A DNA stretch of 64,000 nucleotides, taken from NCBI RefSeq assembly GCF_004337985.1, contig NW_021940918.1, forward strand, positions 3,131,014-3,195,013, read 5' to 3'. Under the pieces are notes generated by a model. The model was given only the letters and a program-made list of their open reading frames with translations. It was not told where the DNA came from and did not search any database. The position numbers were made by a program, and so were the translations under genes. The DNA is from Pyricularia pennisetigena. Lineage: Eukaryota; Ascomycota; Sordariomycetes; Magnaporthales; Pyriculariaceae. Below, one piece after another: positions 1 through 11,760 of the stretch. The first letter of the stretch is position 1. Every line of letters starts with the position of its first letter.

Positions 1-2102
1 TGTCGTGGTCGGTTCGATGAGATAAGCGACCAGTCGGTCACCACGAGAGGCGGCTCAGCGTCCAATTCCTCCCAGTAGGGGTCATGTGATACGCGAACTG
101 TCTTGAGATCGAAGCCCGATGTTGCCCTCACGGTTCCCAACTTGAATGAGGAGCCTCCGGGAGGAATCACCATGGCATCGTGGCCTTCGTTCCTACAAAG
201 CTCTCTGTCTGCCCATGAGGGGTGTTCTATCGCCACGTTTTCGTGCTTGCTAAAGGCTTCCAAAAAAGGATGAAAGTTTGCAAGCCAGAAGTTTGCCCCG
301 TCCACGACCAGACTAGGACCCAGCGTGGCTATGAACTCGTCATCGGCAGCACCAATGCTATCGCCCATACACGGCTCCATATAGCAAAATGGGTTTCTTG
401 GCCAGCATACGTCGTCTGGGTTCTCCTGGCTCAGGCCTCTAGCCAATGCCATAAGCCGCTCAACTTTTCCTCTGGAGAACTCGAACGTGGCGTGCGATTT
501 GTACAAGGGCGGCAGCAAATCCTTCACGTGCTCCTTGATTGCATCTTTTGTGGTCGGGGAGATTTCGTCTTTGGTCATTAGACATATGCGGCGGGAATTG
601 GGGTGCTGTCCCTTGGTGCCTTTGCACACACTAATGACATGGCCAGGCCCGCACCGTGTCTGGAGAAACTCAACCAAGAATGGCAAAATGCAGTGTTCCC
701 ATAAGAGTGGAAAGCTCGGCACCTCGAGCTGGACGTGTGACATTTCTGGCGCGGCCGATCCAGGGTTGCCTGCATTGGCATCGACAGTGTCTGCGTTTGA
801 TCACAGTCAAATTCCACACTCGGGGTTGGTTGCTTGTCAGGCATTACCATTGTTTTACTTACTTGACAGTCGCTGCTTCCTCGCAGCCCGCTTTTTCATG
901 ATACGGTCCAGCTGCTCCCTGCATCGAGTTTTGGCAGCTTCTATCTCGTCCCGACTTTCACAGACTTGCTTGGTTTCGGTAGGGCTTTTGGCCTTTTGGT
1001 TGACACCTGCGGCTTCATTGTTGGCGCTTTTAATGAGTCCCTCCTGGCTTTGGCGGGAACCTGTCTGTTTTTCATCTTTTTCCATTTTGGAGGCTTGCGA
1101 GTCGGCGCTTTCGCCCCCATGGACGAGCTGGAGATGGGTTTTGACGGCGGCCTCGCTCGTGAAGTTGCTCTCGCAGCAGCCCAGAGCAGGACAGATGAGA
1201 AGGTGCTCTGCTTTAACATGCCAGTTGAGACCATCCCTAGATGTGAAAGCACTGTCACTGCACCCGGACCAATTGCAGGCGTGCAGAGGCTTGGCTTGTA
1301 CGACGTCAAGATTCTTCGAGTTTTGATCCCTGGTGTCCGGTTCCTTGTCGCAACGCGATTTCTCGCGGCTCTCCGGCTCACGCGCGGGTTCATGTGGAGT
1401 ATCACTTGTATAATGGGGCTTATTCGACACATCTAAATCTGAGCAAAGGTCGAATGTGTATCTTTGGAAATTTCGGAGGGGGCTGGGTCTTCTCGATAGG
1501 CGAGGTACCGCGGTAGTTCTGGGGCCTTCGAAACACAGCGAATTATCGATTGCCACCGGCGACAGCGTCTGACAGGGCGAAACGGTAGCAGCAGAATGGT
1601 TGCTGTCGAGCGACGGACAAACCGAAAAAGTTTCTCCCGAAACATACGAACTGTATGAATCAAACGCCGACGCGGTTTCGGGATCGAGGTATTCGAGGTT
1701 CAAGTCGTCGGTACGAGCTCGCTTCGGACAGTGGCCCTCTTCCTCTTCGAGCATCGGCACAAAGGGGTTGCGTGAAACGCCACCGACGAAAGCGCACATT
1801 TCAAAGTGGTAGGGCATGATGTCGTCGTCGCATGCATATGAGATCATGGGGTCGTTGTGCCTCTTGTCCGCGGTCCTCCAACTTTTGAACATGTTGCTAC
1901 CGCCAACGGTTGCATAATCGGTATTTCCTACACTGCCACCCATTGGATTCTGCATGGCACCACCCGAACGGTCATGTCCAACAAAATGGCGTAGGTCTTT
2001 TGTAAAATCCTCTTTCGTAGAAGGGTTGCCTTTCTTTGCTGTTCCGCGGGCTGTTCTCTGAGAATGGAAGGTGGATCCTCTGGCCCATCCTGAGCTGCTC
2101 AT
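1..2102 (-). CDS. C2H2 zinc-finger protein, 3' end beyond the window
   Basis: Probable nuclear DNA-binding protein of unknown target. The first exon (2102 to 863) encodes a Ser/Thr-rich region followed by two adjacent C2H2 fingers (CNWSGC...H...H and CPALGCC...H...H) and a basic Lys/Arg tail. The apparent stop is an in-frame TAA inside a GTAAGT donor. Splicing out 862-791 (72 bp, GTAAGT donor, CTGAC branch, CGCAG acceptor) joins phase 1 to phase 2 and opens a second exon from 790 to the window edge with no stop, about 262 codons. That exon contains a Cys-containing segment (HVISVCKGTKGQHPNSRRIC) and reads as ordinary globular protein. The start is the ATG at 2102 (MSSSGWARG); frames further upstream lack an ATG. 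The two fingers are certain, the exon join is well supported, and the C-terminal domain is not recognised. Confidence 0.8.
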
Positions 2103-3377
2103 AATGATTTGTTTTCTTGCAGATGCGCCTTGTGTTGATGAAAACACCGTATAAGTGTTTTTGGAAGGGACTTCAGTGCTTCAAGATGCTGGCGACTTTT
2201 TTTTGACCAGTAAAAGACCAAAAGCTAACAGATCGCTGGCTTAAAGCACAAGAAGAGACAAAATGGAAAGAGGGGTTGCCCAAGCCATTTTTGACAGCCG
2301 TCTTTTTCTCAATTCGGGACCGACATCGAGGGTGACACTCAAGGCAATCTCGAGGCCAGGCGGCCTCCCAAGCCAAGATAAGGCGGACGCCAAGCCATGT
2401 CGGAGGCCTATTTTTGATCGAACTGCGCAAGCATTGCCCAATCATGCGTCTGCATTATCGACTTTAACCGCAAGCCATGGATAGTACATTCTTGGGATTG
2501 TCATCTTTGCGCTTTTGGGGACGACATTCTCCGTTACTATGGAAAGCCCCGCACCGGTTCGCATCTACTCGATCTCTTCTAACTGGCATACCATTGTTGT
2601 GGAATTAGACCGCTTCGAACCTATCATACTAGACTATTGGAAATAACTGGTGAAAGACGAAGAGAGAACCAATCAGCGCAACAAACAGCCGAATCGTTTT
2701 CATGTGGAGCATAACAGCTAGGTAAGCAAGGGACCGCAGCTCTTTGTCGGCGTGGACATTGCTACGGCATAGTCGTACAGGAGGTTTAGGTGCAGACAAT
2801 TGAAAAAAAAAACCCATAGGTAAATCTTGCGTACTCCAGTACGCACGACATTTATTACGACATGTACCCTTCCCGCGTGCTACAGTCGCACAAGGTGGGA
2901 TGTTGCAGGTCATAATCAGCCTCGAGATTACTTGGACCTGGAATTCGGTGCACTTTTAGGAAGGGTTTATCCGGCATACCCAGGCTGTTCGCGCCTTCCT
3001 AGAAAGGGATATAGAAGAATATGGTGGAGGAGGCACCATAAAGGCAAATTTGATTTCTTCCCAAAAGAGAATGAGAGCCATTGGGTGATCAGCAGAACTG
3101 GGCAAGAGCGACAGATAAGCATGGAATTTTTGCATTGCGGAAGAATTTGTATTTTGTCTTTGAACAGCCAGGCAGTTATCTTGGCGAATTCAAATCATTG
3201 CTTCGAGGTCGAAATACTCAAACTCTCCCAACCTAACACCTGGTTTACCTTCAAGTTAACTCACTTACCTAAATCTTCACTAAAAAAACATAGATATCAA
3301 TCATTTAGGATTGCAGCAGTCAGCAAGATCAGATTCGAAGTCCAATTATACTCAGACACTACCACAAACCTACTGCC
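2103..3377. other. Divergent intergenic/promoter region
   Basis: This lies between the zinc-finger gene (leftward) and the duplicated-block gene (rightward), so it must hold both 5' regions. It contains a short A run near 2804 and AT-rich sequence. A 188-codon open frame over 2827-3393 begins at TTG, has no recognisable domain and overlaps the next start, so I take it as leader sequence. Confidence 0.5.
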
Positions 3378-5426
3378 ATGGCTACTGAAATAGCCACCAT
3401 GCCCAGGCTCTCCACTGCCAGCGGGAACCAGAGTGGCCTACCTACGAGCGCGCCCGGCCTGGGCCAGTACGCGGCCAGCTGCTGCGTGATGCGCGCCTCC
3501 TTTGCCATTTACAGTACAGTGCCCGGTATGACGTACGAAAGGTTAGAGGACATTGCACTGTACCTCTCTGGTGAGCAGGCAAGGTTGGTGCCTCTGGAGC
3601 TGCACAAAGGCGAGCTCATTGACCTGATGGATCCTGGCGAGCCGCTTCCTGAGGAAGTTGACGAGGACCTGCTGGGTTTGAGACCATGTCCGTTCCGAGT
3701 GAGGGAGGACGGAGAGGAGGGCGATGAAGCCTGTCCGTGGACCGGATTGCTGGATGGGTTTTGCACGGCAGGAGGAAAGACCATCCAAGGTGCCGTGCCT
3801 CAGCCGCGGCCAAAGAACTCTGACAAGGAAGTGAAAAAGTTGGTCTCAGCAGACGAGAACAAATCGGCAGCGGTCGATCCAAAACCGTCGAGACCCCGTG
3901 TGACGTTGAGCACTGAGCAGATCGCCAACATGCACTGCCCGATCAAGAGGGCAAAATTGACAGAGTCAATGGCAACTTTGGGATGGGTATACCTCGACGA
4001 TATCCCGTGTCCTGAAGAGCGGGCCAGGCAAGAAGCAGCCCTGCTGGCGGGCTCTGCCACTGAAGTAGCTTCTCAGCCAGAAGCTCAGTCAAATACAACA
4101 TCTCCACCTCAAGAGGCTCTAGCTAAGCCACCTGTAAAAGTCACGCTGACTCCGGAACAGATTGCCAAGATGCATTGTCCCATCAAGCGGGCAAAACTGA
4201 CAGCTTCAATGGAGACGGTCGGTTATGTCTTCCTGGATGACATCCCCTGCCCGGAGGAAAGGGCCAGACAAGAAGCTGCCATCAAGCTGGGTGCTAGTGC
4301 TGCTGTACTGTCGGACACATACAACATAAGCACTCCAGATGAGGCAGTCAAGGTCCGTGATTAGATAGCTGGTCACCAACCGACGGAATATCAATAATTT
4401 ATAGACGTCTGGAATGCATGTTAACTAACCTTGTATCCACTACAGAAAGAACAAAACCCCCCTTTGTCACGTTTTTTTCCTGAGCCAGCTAGAAAGAGAA
4501 GCTCTTATCGTCGGGCTTCAGTCCTGACTCGAATTGATGATGCAGTTGGGATGGACGGTGCCAACGACGTGGGGCGGACCACCGAGAAACATAAAGAGTT
4601 CCGCCATCTCAAGTATGACACCAGTTTTGAGTCTGACAAGCCGATTCGGAGCTCAAAACAATCAACATGTACACCGCCGCGGGCAAGAAGCTCAAAAACT
4701 CCGACCTCATCATCCAACACACGGAAGTCCTCACCGAAGCAGACAAGACGATCCAAACGAGACTCACAGTCTCTCCCCTCGCGCGGTGAAAGGCCTTCCT
4801 CCACCTCTCAGAAACAAGTATCAAAACTTGACGAGATACATCAGACCTCTCGGCGTAACTCAGTAGTCTCGTCGGCACGAACTGCTTCATCACGCTCCCC
4901 AAATGCCTCGCGAAGATCTACGGTAGAAATGGTCCGAATTCCCAGGCCTGCAGAGGACGAAAGCTTTTGGCGGCCGCCATTGCTGGTTCGACCCGCAACC
5001 CTTACGCCGCTGATGGGGCCGGTAGGGCTCCGGATGGTGCTCATCACTCACATTGCGAGTGACAAAGACCCGCAAAAATGTAAATTCGGGGGGCCGGACA
5101 ACCTGTCGATTGTACCATGGGCGTTCTTGGTTGTGGTTGAGGATGATTTTGACTTGACCCAAGAAGACCAATACCCTGGACCCAAAACCCAGTCGCGGCC
5201 GCACTCTCTCTTGGTGGTCTACGGCGACGTTACAGAAGTGGTTGAGGGGCGTTCGAATCGTGTGCCGGTTGACAGCTTCTTCTTTGATCCGAAATTTGCG
5301 CAGATGATGCTCTCGGCCGTGTTGCTAGGCCAGCGGACACTGGGGGCGGCAAAGCAGTACTACAATGTTGACGGGCCTGGATATAACGAGGAAGTCTGCT
5401 ACGACTTGGAGACTTGGAGTTCTTGA
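3378..5426 (+). CDS. Orphan protein with a duplicated ~50-residue block, probable two-exon gene
   Basis: Unrecognised protein. Exon 1 (3378-4352) contains two near-identical blocks, at about residues 174-223 (DNA 3898-4047) and 253-303 (4138-4290). Both share EQIA-x-MHCPIKRAKLT, then SM-x-T, then LDDIPCPEERARQEAA. An acidic segment precedes the first block. The frame stops at 4364. However, a GTCCGT donor at 4353, a TTAACTAAC branch and a CTACAG acceptor at 4445 join in phase 0 to a frame running 4446-5426, which lacks its own ATG before the splice site. That half is Ser/Arg/Lys-rich (about residues 326-490) and ends in a hydrophobic, more globular segment. The joined product would be 651 aa. 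The alternative is a 328-aa protein ending at 4364 plus an independent downstream gene starting at an internal ATG. Function unknown; the Cys-His-Pro blocks could be a small metal- or protein-binding repeat, which is inference only. Confidence 0.6.
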
Positions 5427-6283
5427 TGCTGATGCACTTGCACCGGGTTGTTCAGCCTAGGTCTGATTGGGTGAGGATGCAAGGATCCGGGGTTTCAGTC
5501 GCTTGACAGTGTGCACTTTTTCGGCGTTAGGTACGGTTGGTATGATCAGCCAGCCTTACTTTGAGTAAGGGCACATTGCGCACCACGAGAGCTCTTGGTT
5601 CCGGTGACTTCGGAACTGTTTCAACATGTACCTAGTCATCACATGTGGGTCGACCACGACGAGCCTCATAACCTATTACTGCTTGTGGTTGGCCGGCGGG
5701 CTTGGCCATTCGAAGCAGAAGATCTGGCAAGATTCGTCTTAGCACTGCAGTTTTTCTAACGTTAGTTTTAGTCAGGTCCAATTCGCAACAAATTCCCCCA
5801 TTGTTTTTGCCTGCTACTGGTCTTTTGCCAAGTGGAAACGATTTCTGATTCTGTCTTTTCTCCTGTCTATGTGTGGGGAAAATGTGACTAAGAAAAGAAA
5901 AGAAAAGAAAAGAAAAGAAAAAGGGTATGAATGCGGCCGTCAGAGATTTGCAAGGAAAAAAGCCTAGTCTTGGGAGCGAAGCTGATGAATCGCCTGGATC
6001 ACAGGAGCTCCGTCCCAACTATTGCCTTCTTGCCATCCCATGTTAACATTATCTTTGAACGCCATTTTTTTTGGATGAGACTTGTCACCCATGCTTCCCT
6101 GTCGAGGACAAGAAGAGAAAGTAGGAAAAAATACAAGCAGAAAAAAAAATAGTAAGAAATCCGATCGAGACAGATTCCCGTTGCTATTTTTTTTTTTTTT
6201 GTTATCCAGGGACGTGAACCATCTCTGGGTTTAGTCTCCAATACGAAAAGCCATGAATCCCACGATCCATGCGCTGGAATTCA
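5427..6283. other. Intergenic between convergent genes
   Basis: No credible gene. The spacer between the 3' ends of the duplicated-block gene and the poly-Asn gene carries an AAAAG microsatellite and several T/A runs (for example around 6066 and 6187). Confidence 0.55.
5890..5922. repeat. (AAAAG)n microsatellite
   Basis: About six tandem AAAAG units lie in the spacer between convergent 3' ends. Confidence 0.95.
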
Positions 6284-7677
6284 TCAATATAGCCCGACAA
6301 TGATGTCACCACGTACTCGGGCGGTTAGATGGACTTCGGCTTCTAGATCCAACTTGATGCCGACCATGAGCGCGGCATCTTTGAGCTGGCCGTTGGGGCC
6401 GACGGGGCCCTTTAGCAAGTTGCCTAGAGTTGGTTTAAATAACAAATTGTTAGGAGATTCTTTTTTTTCCCCATTCTTTATTTTTTTGAGGAGGCAGAAG
6501 AACAAAAAGTAAAATTGTCCCCGAGTCCAACTTACCAACAACGCTGTTGGCCTGGCCAGACAGGCCGGGGAGTGGTGCGGAAACCGGCAGGCCGGGCTGC
6601 GGCATGGGGGCCATGCGCATGTTCTGAGGGGGCTGCTGGTACTGCTGCTGGGGCGAGACCTGCTCGACGCTGGGGGTCTTGGCCCTAAGAGCGGGCGCTT
6701 TCGTGTCAGCCTGGCAAAAAAGGTCCTGCGCTGAGAAGCATTGCGTCCCATCCATCTCCTACTTACGGCTGGGCAGACATTGTGGCTAGGTAGCTGGTGA
6801 GCTGCGACTGCAGGACGGATTGTAGTGCGAGCGGGGATGGGATCTTCTGAGAGGGCTCTTCGGGGAGGAGGCCTCGGTCGAAAAGGAACTGCTCGGTCGG
6901 GGAGCGGCTCGAAGTCGGCGATGGTGCGGTTGCGGATGGCTCCGGGTCCTGGACGTCGACCGCGGGGCTTCTTCTGCTGCTGTCTTGCGCAGGCGGGGGC
7001 GAAGACGGCGAGGCGGGCAGGGGTAGTTGGTGAGGAACCGGGCTGGTCACTTCACCGATGGAGGAGAGGGAGACGTTTTTGGATCGGGTGCGCTGGTGGA
7101 GCGGCGAGGCGGTGGACTTTTCCGGAGTGTTGTTGTTGTTGTTGTTGTTGTTATTGTTGTTGTTAGACTCGGACACGGCGGATGAGGCGCGGGACCGGCT
7201 GGGTGTGGAAGAGGTTGACGAGGAGCCGTTGGCCGTCTCGGTGTTGACTTTGAGGGGGATCTTGAAGGATAAAGCTCGCCTGAGCGGTGCCGGACCAGGG
7301 TCTTTATCTACGGGTGATGAGGACGGGGCGGGTTTTGTTGCTGTTGTTGCTGGCGCAGGGTCCTTTGTCGAGCTGCTTGAATCTTTGGACGACTCTCCAG
7401 CTGGTGCTGACTTTTCTCGTTGGGACAACGTGGTGGCTGGCCGGGAGGCGGGAGGCTTGTTTGGGGTTGATGGAGATGATGTGAGAGAAGCTGATGATGA
7501 ATCGGATGAAAGGAGACTAAGGGGAGGAGCGGGCTCGGGTCCTTTTGTATCAAGAGTCAAGGGAGAATCCGTCGAGGATTTGCTGGCAATATCGGCCCTT
7601 GGTCTAGACTCGCTGGGAGATTGTCTTGTTTGCTTAGAAGGTTGCGATATTGGGCTGGTCTGAACAGAATCAGCCAT
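6284..7677 (-). CDS. Ser/Pro-rich conserved-tail protein with poly-Asn tract, three exons
   Basis: Unrecognised 399-aa protein. Exons are 7677-6767, 6684-6536 and 6423-6284. Intron 1 (82 bp) has GTAAGT and a CTCTTAG acceptor; intron 2 (112 bp) has GTAAGT and a CTCTAG acceptor. The joins keep phase and give ...MSAQP-AKTPSVEQ... and ...NSVVG-NLLKGPVGPNG.... The N-terminal two thirds is low-complexity Ser/Thr/Pro with a run of about 12-13 Asn near its middle. The C-terminus (LLKGPVGPNGQLKDAALMVG, then IKLDLEAEVHLTARVRGDII) is ordered and looks like the conserved functional part. The ATG at 7677 (MADSVQTS) was chosen over an upstream in-frame ATG because the upstream residues look like leader sequence. 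No signal peptide or membrane span is apparent. The gene shares a 2.4-kb divergent region with the gene at 10109. Confidence 0.8.
7129..7164. repeat. Poly-Asn-encoding trinucleotide repeat
   Basis: Tandem TTG on the + strand, read as AAC on the coding strand, with one ATT interruption. It encodes the Asn run in the 6284-7677 gene, so unit changes would alter protein length in frame. Confidence 0.95.
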
Positions 7678-8873
7678 GTTATTTTTGACAGCGGGGTCTT
7701 GCTCCGTATGTCTCTTATGCACATGGCAGGGGGGGCGGAGAAAGGTGTCTGATGTCAATTCAACATTGTTACTATTACTAGACTAGTAATAGCAATGTAA
7801 CCAACTCGTCTAGCATTCTCTACTGTACAATAAAAGAGACGCGGTGGGTACTGTAGTTTGGTCATGGCGGGATAGTCTTGTCAGGGGGGGTCAGGCATCC
7901 CTGGCAATGTTTAAAGACGATGGCAGGGGTCCGAACCGATGCAACGATCCCGGGCTCCCTGGAGCGAGACATCATACGAGCAACTGGCCATGATGCTCCA
8001 TCTGCGAAACGAGTTTACCACGGCGAGGGTGGGAGATCATGTGCAAAGAGCCAGGACTTTTTACCGGTATGGCAGTATGTAATAGCTTGGATATCGGTTT
8101 ACTGTAGTGCAAGGAACTTATTGCACAGTTATCCCGCAACCTGAAAGGTGGGCCGGCCAATTCGGTGGCGAGGACTGTGTTGGTTGCAGTCTTTGATGGA
8201 TTGGCTCACCTGCTGCCTGTCGCCAAATGGTTTCGAGAACAACCTTGTGTAAACGGCCCAAGGTAAGGGGTTCAGTTTGTCTGCTGATTTGTACGAAAAA
8301 AAAACCCTGATGACTTTGGTAGTATCTACATTCGGCTGCAACCTCCTTGATATTCAAAAATGGCCTGAGATGTAGTGGTTTTCTCGACGATACTTTGCAT
8401 CTAAAGCTGGGGGGGATCCAAAATGTGGACTCCAATCGAGGTGCTACCTCGACAGCTTCCACTATATTTTTATGATGTACTCTAAATGCCCCTGCATCGC
8501 ATGTACTTACTGTACAGTGGTGTCGTGTGGCCCCGCTGCAGGGGTCCTTTTCCTGTCGTACTGTTCTTCCGGGGAAATTTCCCGCGAGCTTATCCCGGCA
8601 TTGGATTTTGCTCAGCCATTGTCTGTCTGATTGCCGCCGAGCGAATCGAAATGTTCGATTGTGGTGCAACAACTCGCAAAAGTGCCGATGTCGCCAAAAT
8701 GGTATCACAAAAGTCAGAATCTGTGATACTCAAGAATTTGGCATATTTACAATCTGGCCGATTTTGTTATTACATTAGTTTGTCTCTTAATACATATATG
8801 TCTTTTCTATGACCCTCAAAAGCTCTTGTGGAGAGCTAGGCCTCCCCTCTATATTCACCACCCCTATAATTAA

Positions 8874-8889
8874 TGTACAGTACTGTACA
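8874..8889. promoter_or_regulatory. 16-bp perfect palindrome TGTACAGTACTGTACA
   Basis: A perfect inverted repeat made of two head-to-head TACTGTACA words in the divergent promoter region. Binding by a dimeric regulator is possible but is inference. Confidence 0.4.
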
Positions 8890-9452
8890 ATGTCCGCCTG
8901 CAAAATATTGATAGCCGACTTTTTTTCCTTTCTCCACCATAAGGCCATTTGTTTCGGTACTACCACGGGAAACATTTCCTCACAATTCCCTCTAGACTCT
9001 GACCTGAAAAAAAAAAAAAAAAAAAAAAAAAATACTACTTCACTGTACACTACAACACGCACGGGCTTCTCTTCCCAAGCCGAACTCCGACCTTTCGATG
9101 ATCTCCGTACCTGCGACCCCGGCACATCCACTTCAGGGGAGGGACCGGGCCACCTCCCAAGGGTCCCGCAACTGTAACGCCGCCACTCGGGACCCCATGA
9201 AACACCACAAGCTTAAAAATCGAATGATTTCCAACAGAAGCCAAAACCCCCGAACCCAAGCTCAAGAGGCAAAAGGCCCCGAATTTTGGTATCCTGGGCT
9301 TGAAACGGGTCCTAGGGAAAATCGCACGATGTCTTCGATTTTTTTTTGTATTTGTATTTTTGATTATTATTTTTCTTGCCAGCAACAAAAACTGTTTTGC
9401 TACCTTGAGCTATTTTGACCAGGGTTGTACACGTACTACGTAGTCGACATTG

Positions 9453-9464
9453 TACTGTACAGTA
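9453..9464. promoter_or_regulatory. 12-bp palindrome TACTGTACAGTA
   Basis: A perfect palindrome of the same family as the one at 8874. It lies about 650 bp upstream of the ATG at 10109 and follows another palindrome (ACTACGTAGT). Confidence 0.35.
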
Positions 9465-10108
9465 TTGTCCTGGGTCTCCTTTGTTTTTTTTTGTTCATGG
9501 CATGTTGAGAAAAAAAAAAAAGACCCATAGATCCAGCAGAGACTGGGTCTGGTCCCTTCTTTTTCTTCGTTTGTTTGTCTGCTAGCCCATCTCCGGACGA
9601 GCGGCAGTTGCATTCCTTTTTACAAATGATCCAGGGGTCCTACGTCCGTAAGAGTCTACGGAAGCTGTTCCAAGGTCGTGGCCTGCCGGCGAAGCTGTCG
9701 ACTGGGAGGAGGGACCACGCGTCGTCGTGATCTGCCCTAATCTTCCGTAAAGCCCGAGAACCTGGAGAGGCTATGCTTGCCTGCCTGACTTTTCATGTCC
9801 TTGTCTATTCCAGGCCCTGACCTTTTCACTTTTTTTTACGGAGTCGCATTGACAAAGCGGGCAACGTTATCGAACGACCAAAGAGGACGAGCCAACGGTC
9901 TGGTACTGGTGGCCCTCTAAGCGCGTCTCTGAGATTGCATCGACTGCTGATCCCTCAGAGCTCCCTTGAGGTTGTCCCTTTCTTTTTTCACAAGTTACCT
10001 TTGTGAGGGTGCGTGTATACACAACATCACGCTCGCGGTGCTGGCTTGTCGTCAAGTGTGTAAAGGCACCTCCCCAGCAATAAAAAAAAAAAAGAAACAC
10101 TGATAAAA

Positions 10109-11760
10109 ATGGTGCTCACTTTCATCGCCGGCTTCGGCGCCGTTTTTGGCGCGGCCGAGGGCATCCGCGCGTCGCAGGCCAAGTCGCGGCGCGAAGAACA
10201 CCGGAGCCGCAAGAACAACCTGTTTGTCCACTGCATGAAGTCGACTCAGTACAGCCACCTGCTGGAGGGGAAGCAGGTAGTCCTGTCTGGCCACATGGTA
10301 CGTCTTTTTTTTTTTTTTTCTTTTTGTTGCAAACCTGCTCTTGAGACAAAGACCAGCAAAGCCACACAGAATAACAAACCGACCCACTCACTCACTCACT
10401 CACTCATTCACCCACAAAACAGTGCTTCATCGACACGGGCATGGCACACGACACGCCCTACGGCCACCCGTTCCTCGGCTACTACCTCCCCTACCCGGAC
10501 GCCAAGTACTCGGGCCTCGTGAGCACCATCACGGACGAGGCGCCCATCATGAACTGGGTCTTTGTGCACCACGAGACGTACCAGCTCATGTACGGCAACC
10601 GGCAGCAGTCCGAGGGCCAGCTCTGCGGGCCCTGGGACTGCACGCGCCAGGACAAGCGCCTGACCTTTGCCGGCTGGGAGGGCTTCTGCGCCGTGCTCGA
10701 GGACGCCGGCTACTGGGGCCTCTACTTTGACGTCGACGGCGACATGCTCCGCCGCAAGCTGCCGGGCAGGGTCGTCATCGAGATCGAGCTCGAGCGCCGC
10801 GAGCTCAAGACGAGGAAGCCCGTGTTCGAGGAGGACATGTCGGTCGAGGACAAGCTCAAGGAGGCCCAGGCCGAGGCCGAGGCCCTCGCAAAGGTCCGCG
10901 AGGCCCAGGCTGCCGCCGCCGCCGAGGCGCAGGAGAGGGCGAGGGAGCAGGCTCGCAGGCAGGCCGAGGCGCAGCAGAAACGCAACTCCCAGCAGCAGCA
11001 GCAGCAGCAGCGACAGGCACGCGCCAAGTCCCCACCAAAGACGGGGTCGCCGCCGCCAACGCCCAAGACGCAGTCGGAAAAGGGCAAACAGAGACAAGAG
11101 CAGCAGGCGCGGTCAGATGATCAGCCCAGGAGGCGAAGGAGGTCCAAGGACAAGAACGGCGGGGGCGGCGGCGGCAAGCGCAGGGCAGAGAGCCCACAGT
11201 CTGACGGCGGCGGGTCGGCGGGGGCGGCGGCGGCGGGGCCTTCATCGACGCCACGGGCGGCGGCCAAGTCGCCGTCCAAGCCGAAGCGACGGCCCGACCC
11301 GCTGCGGTCGCCCAGCCGGGCGCCGAGCCAGACGCACAGCCAGGCCTCGTCCCGGTCGCACCAGTCGCACCGGACGAACAAGACGGGCGACGAGGGCAGC
11401 ATCAGCACGCGCGCCTCGACGCAGCGCAGCCGCGGACGTGCCCAGCACCGCCGGACCGCAAGTCGTGGCGGCGGCGGCGCAGGTGGAGGCGGCGGTCAGC
11501 AGCATGCTTCCGGGATGAAGAGCCCGGTCTCGAACCCGTCCGTCAAGGCCCGGATGACGCAGAACCGGCGGGCGTCGACGGCGTCGCTGAAGAGTCCCGT
11601 CCGGGAAACCGAGGCGCCAAAGATGCTCGGCGTCAGGGAGGAGCTCGACGTCAGCTTCCCCAGGCTGGACGAGCTGCTGCGATCGCTCAAGTACCAGAGC
11701 CCGAGCGTGGAGGACTCGGACGAGTCTGAAGACATGCCGCCGTCGCCAGATGTGGACTAG
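10109..11760 (+). CDS. Conserved orphan with basic, Ala/Gln-rich C-terminal half
   Basis: Unrecognised 508-aa protein. Exon 1 (10109-10297, 63 codons) starts MVLTFIAGFGAVFGAAEG, a short Gly/Ala hydrophobic segment followed by a Lys/Arg-rich stretch, so membrane association is possible. The intron 10298-10422 (GTACGT donor, AAACAG acceptor) contains a T tract and a CACT repeat. Exon 2 (10423-11760) continues in phase with a compact, Tyr/Trp-rich domain of about 140 residues (HPFLGYYLPYPDAKYSG..., WVFVHHETYQLMYGNRQQ, WDCTRQDKRLTFAGWEGFC) that looks folded. From about residue 190 it becomes an Ala/Glu/Arg coiled coil, then a Gln run, then a Ser/Pro/Arg/Gly-rich disordered tail. The conserved-looking first 190 residues are probably the functional part. 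The strong GC bias of the tail matches low-complexity coding rather than transfer. Confidence 0.82.

Larger units (their letters stand above)
7678..10108. other. Long divergent intergenic region with repeated palindromes
   Basis: No supported gene. The region separates a leftward and a rightward gene. It carries repeated TACTGTACA words at 7821, 8508, 8874, 9042 and 9453, a 26-A run at 9007-9032 and a shorter A run near 9510. A 196-codon open frame on the minus strand (8118-8708) has no ATG at its end, no domain and biased composition, and was not accepted. Confidence 0.5.

Noticed and set aside
2827..3393. 188-codon open frame (+) before the duplicated-block gene
   Set aside because: It begins at TTG, has no domain and overlaps the real ATG at 3378; probable leader sequence.
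8118..8708. 196-codon open frame (-)
   Set aside because: No ATG at the frame start, mixed low-quality composition and no recognisable motif; it sits in a promoter region.
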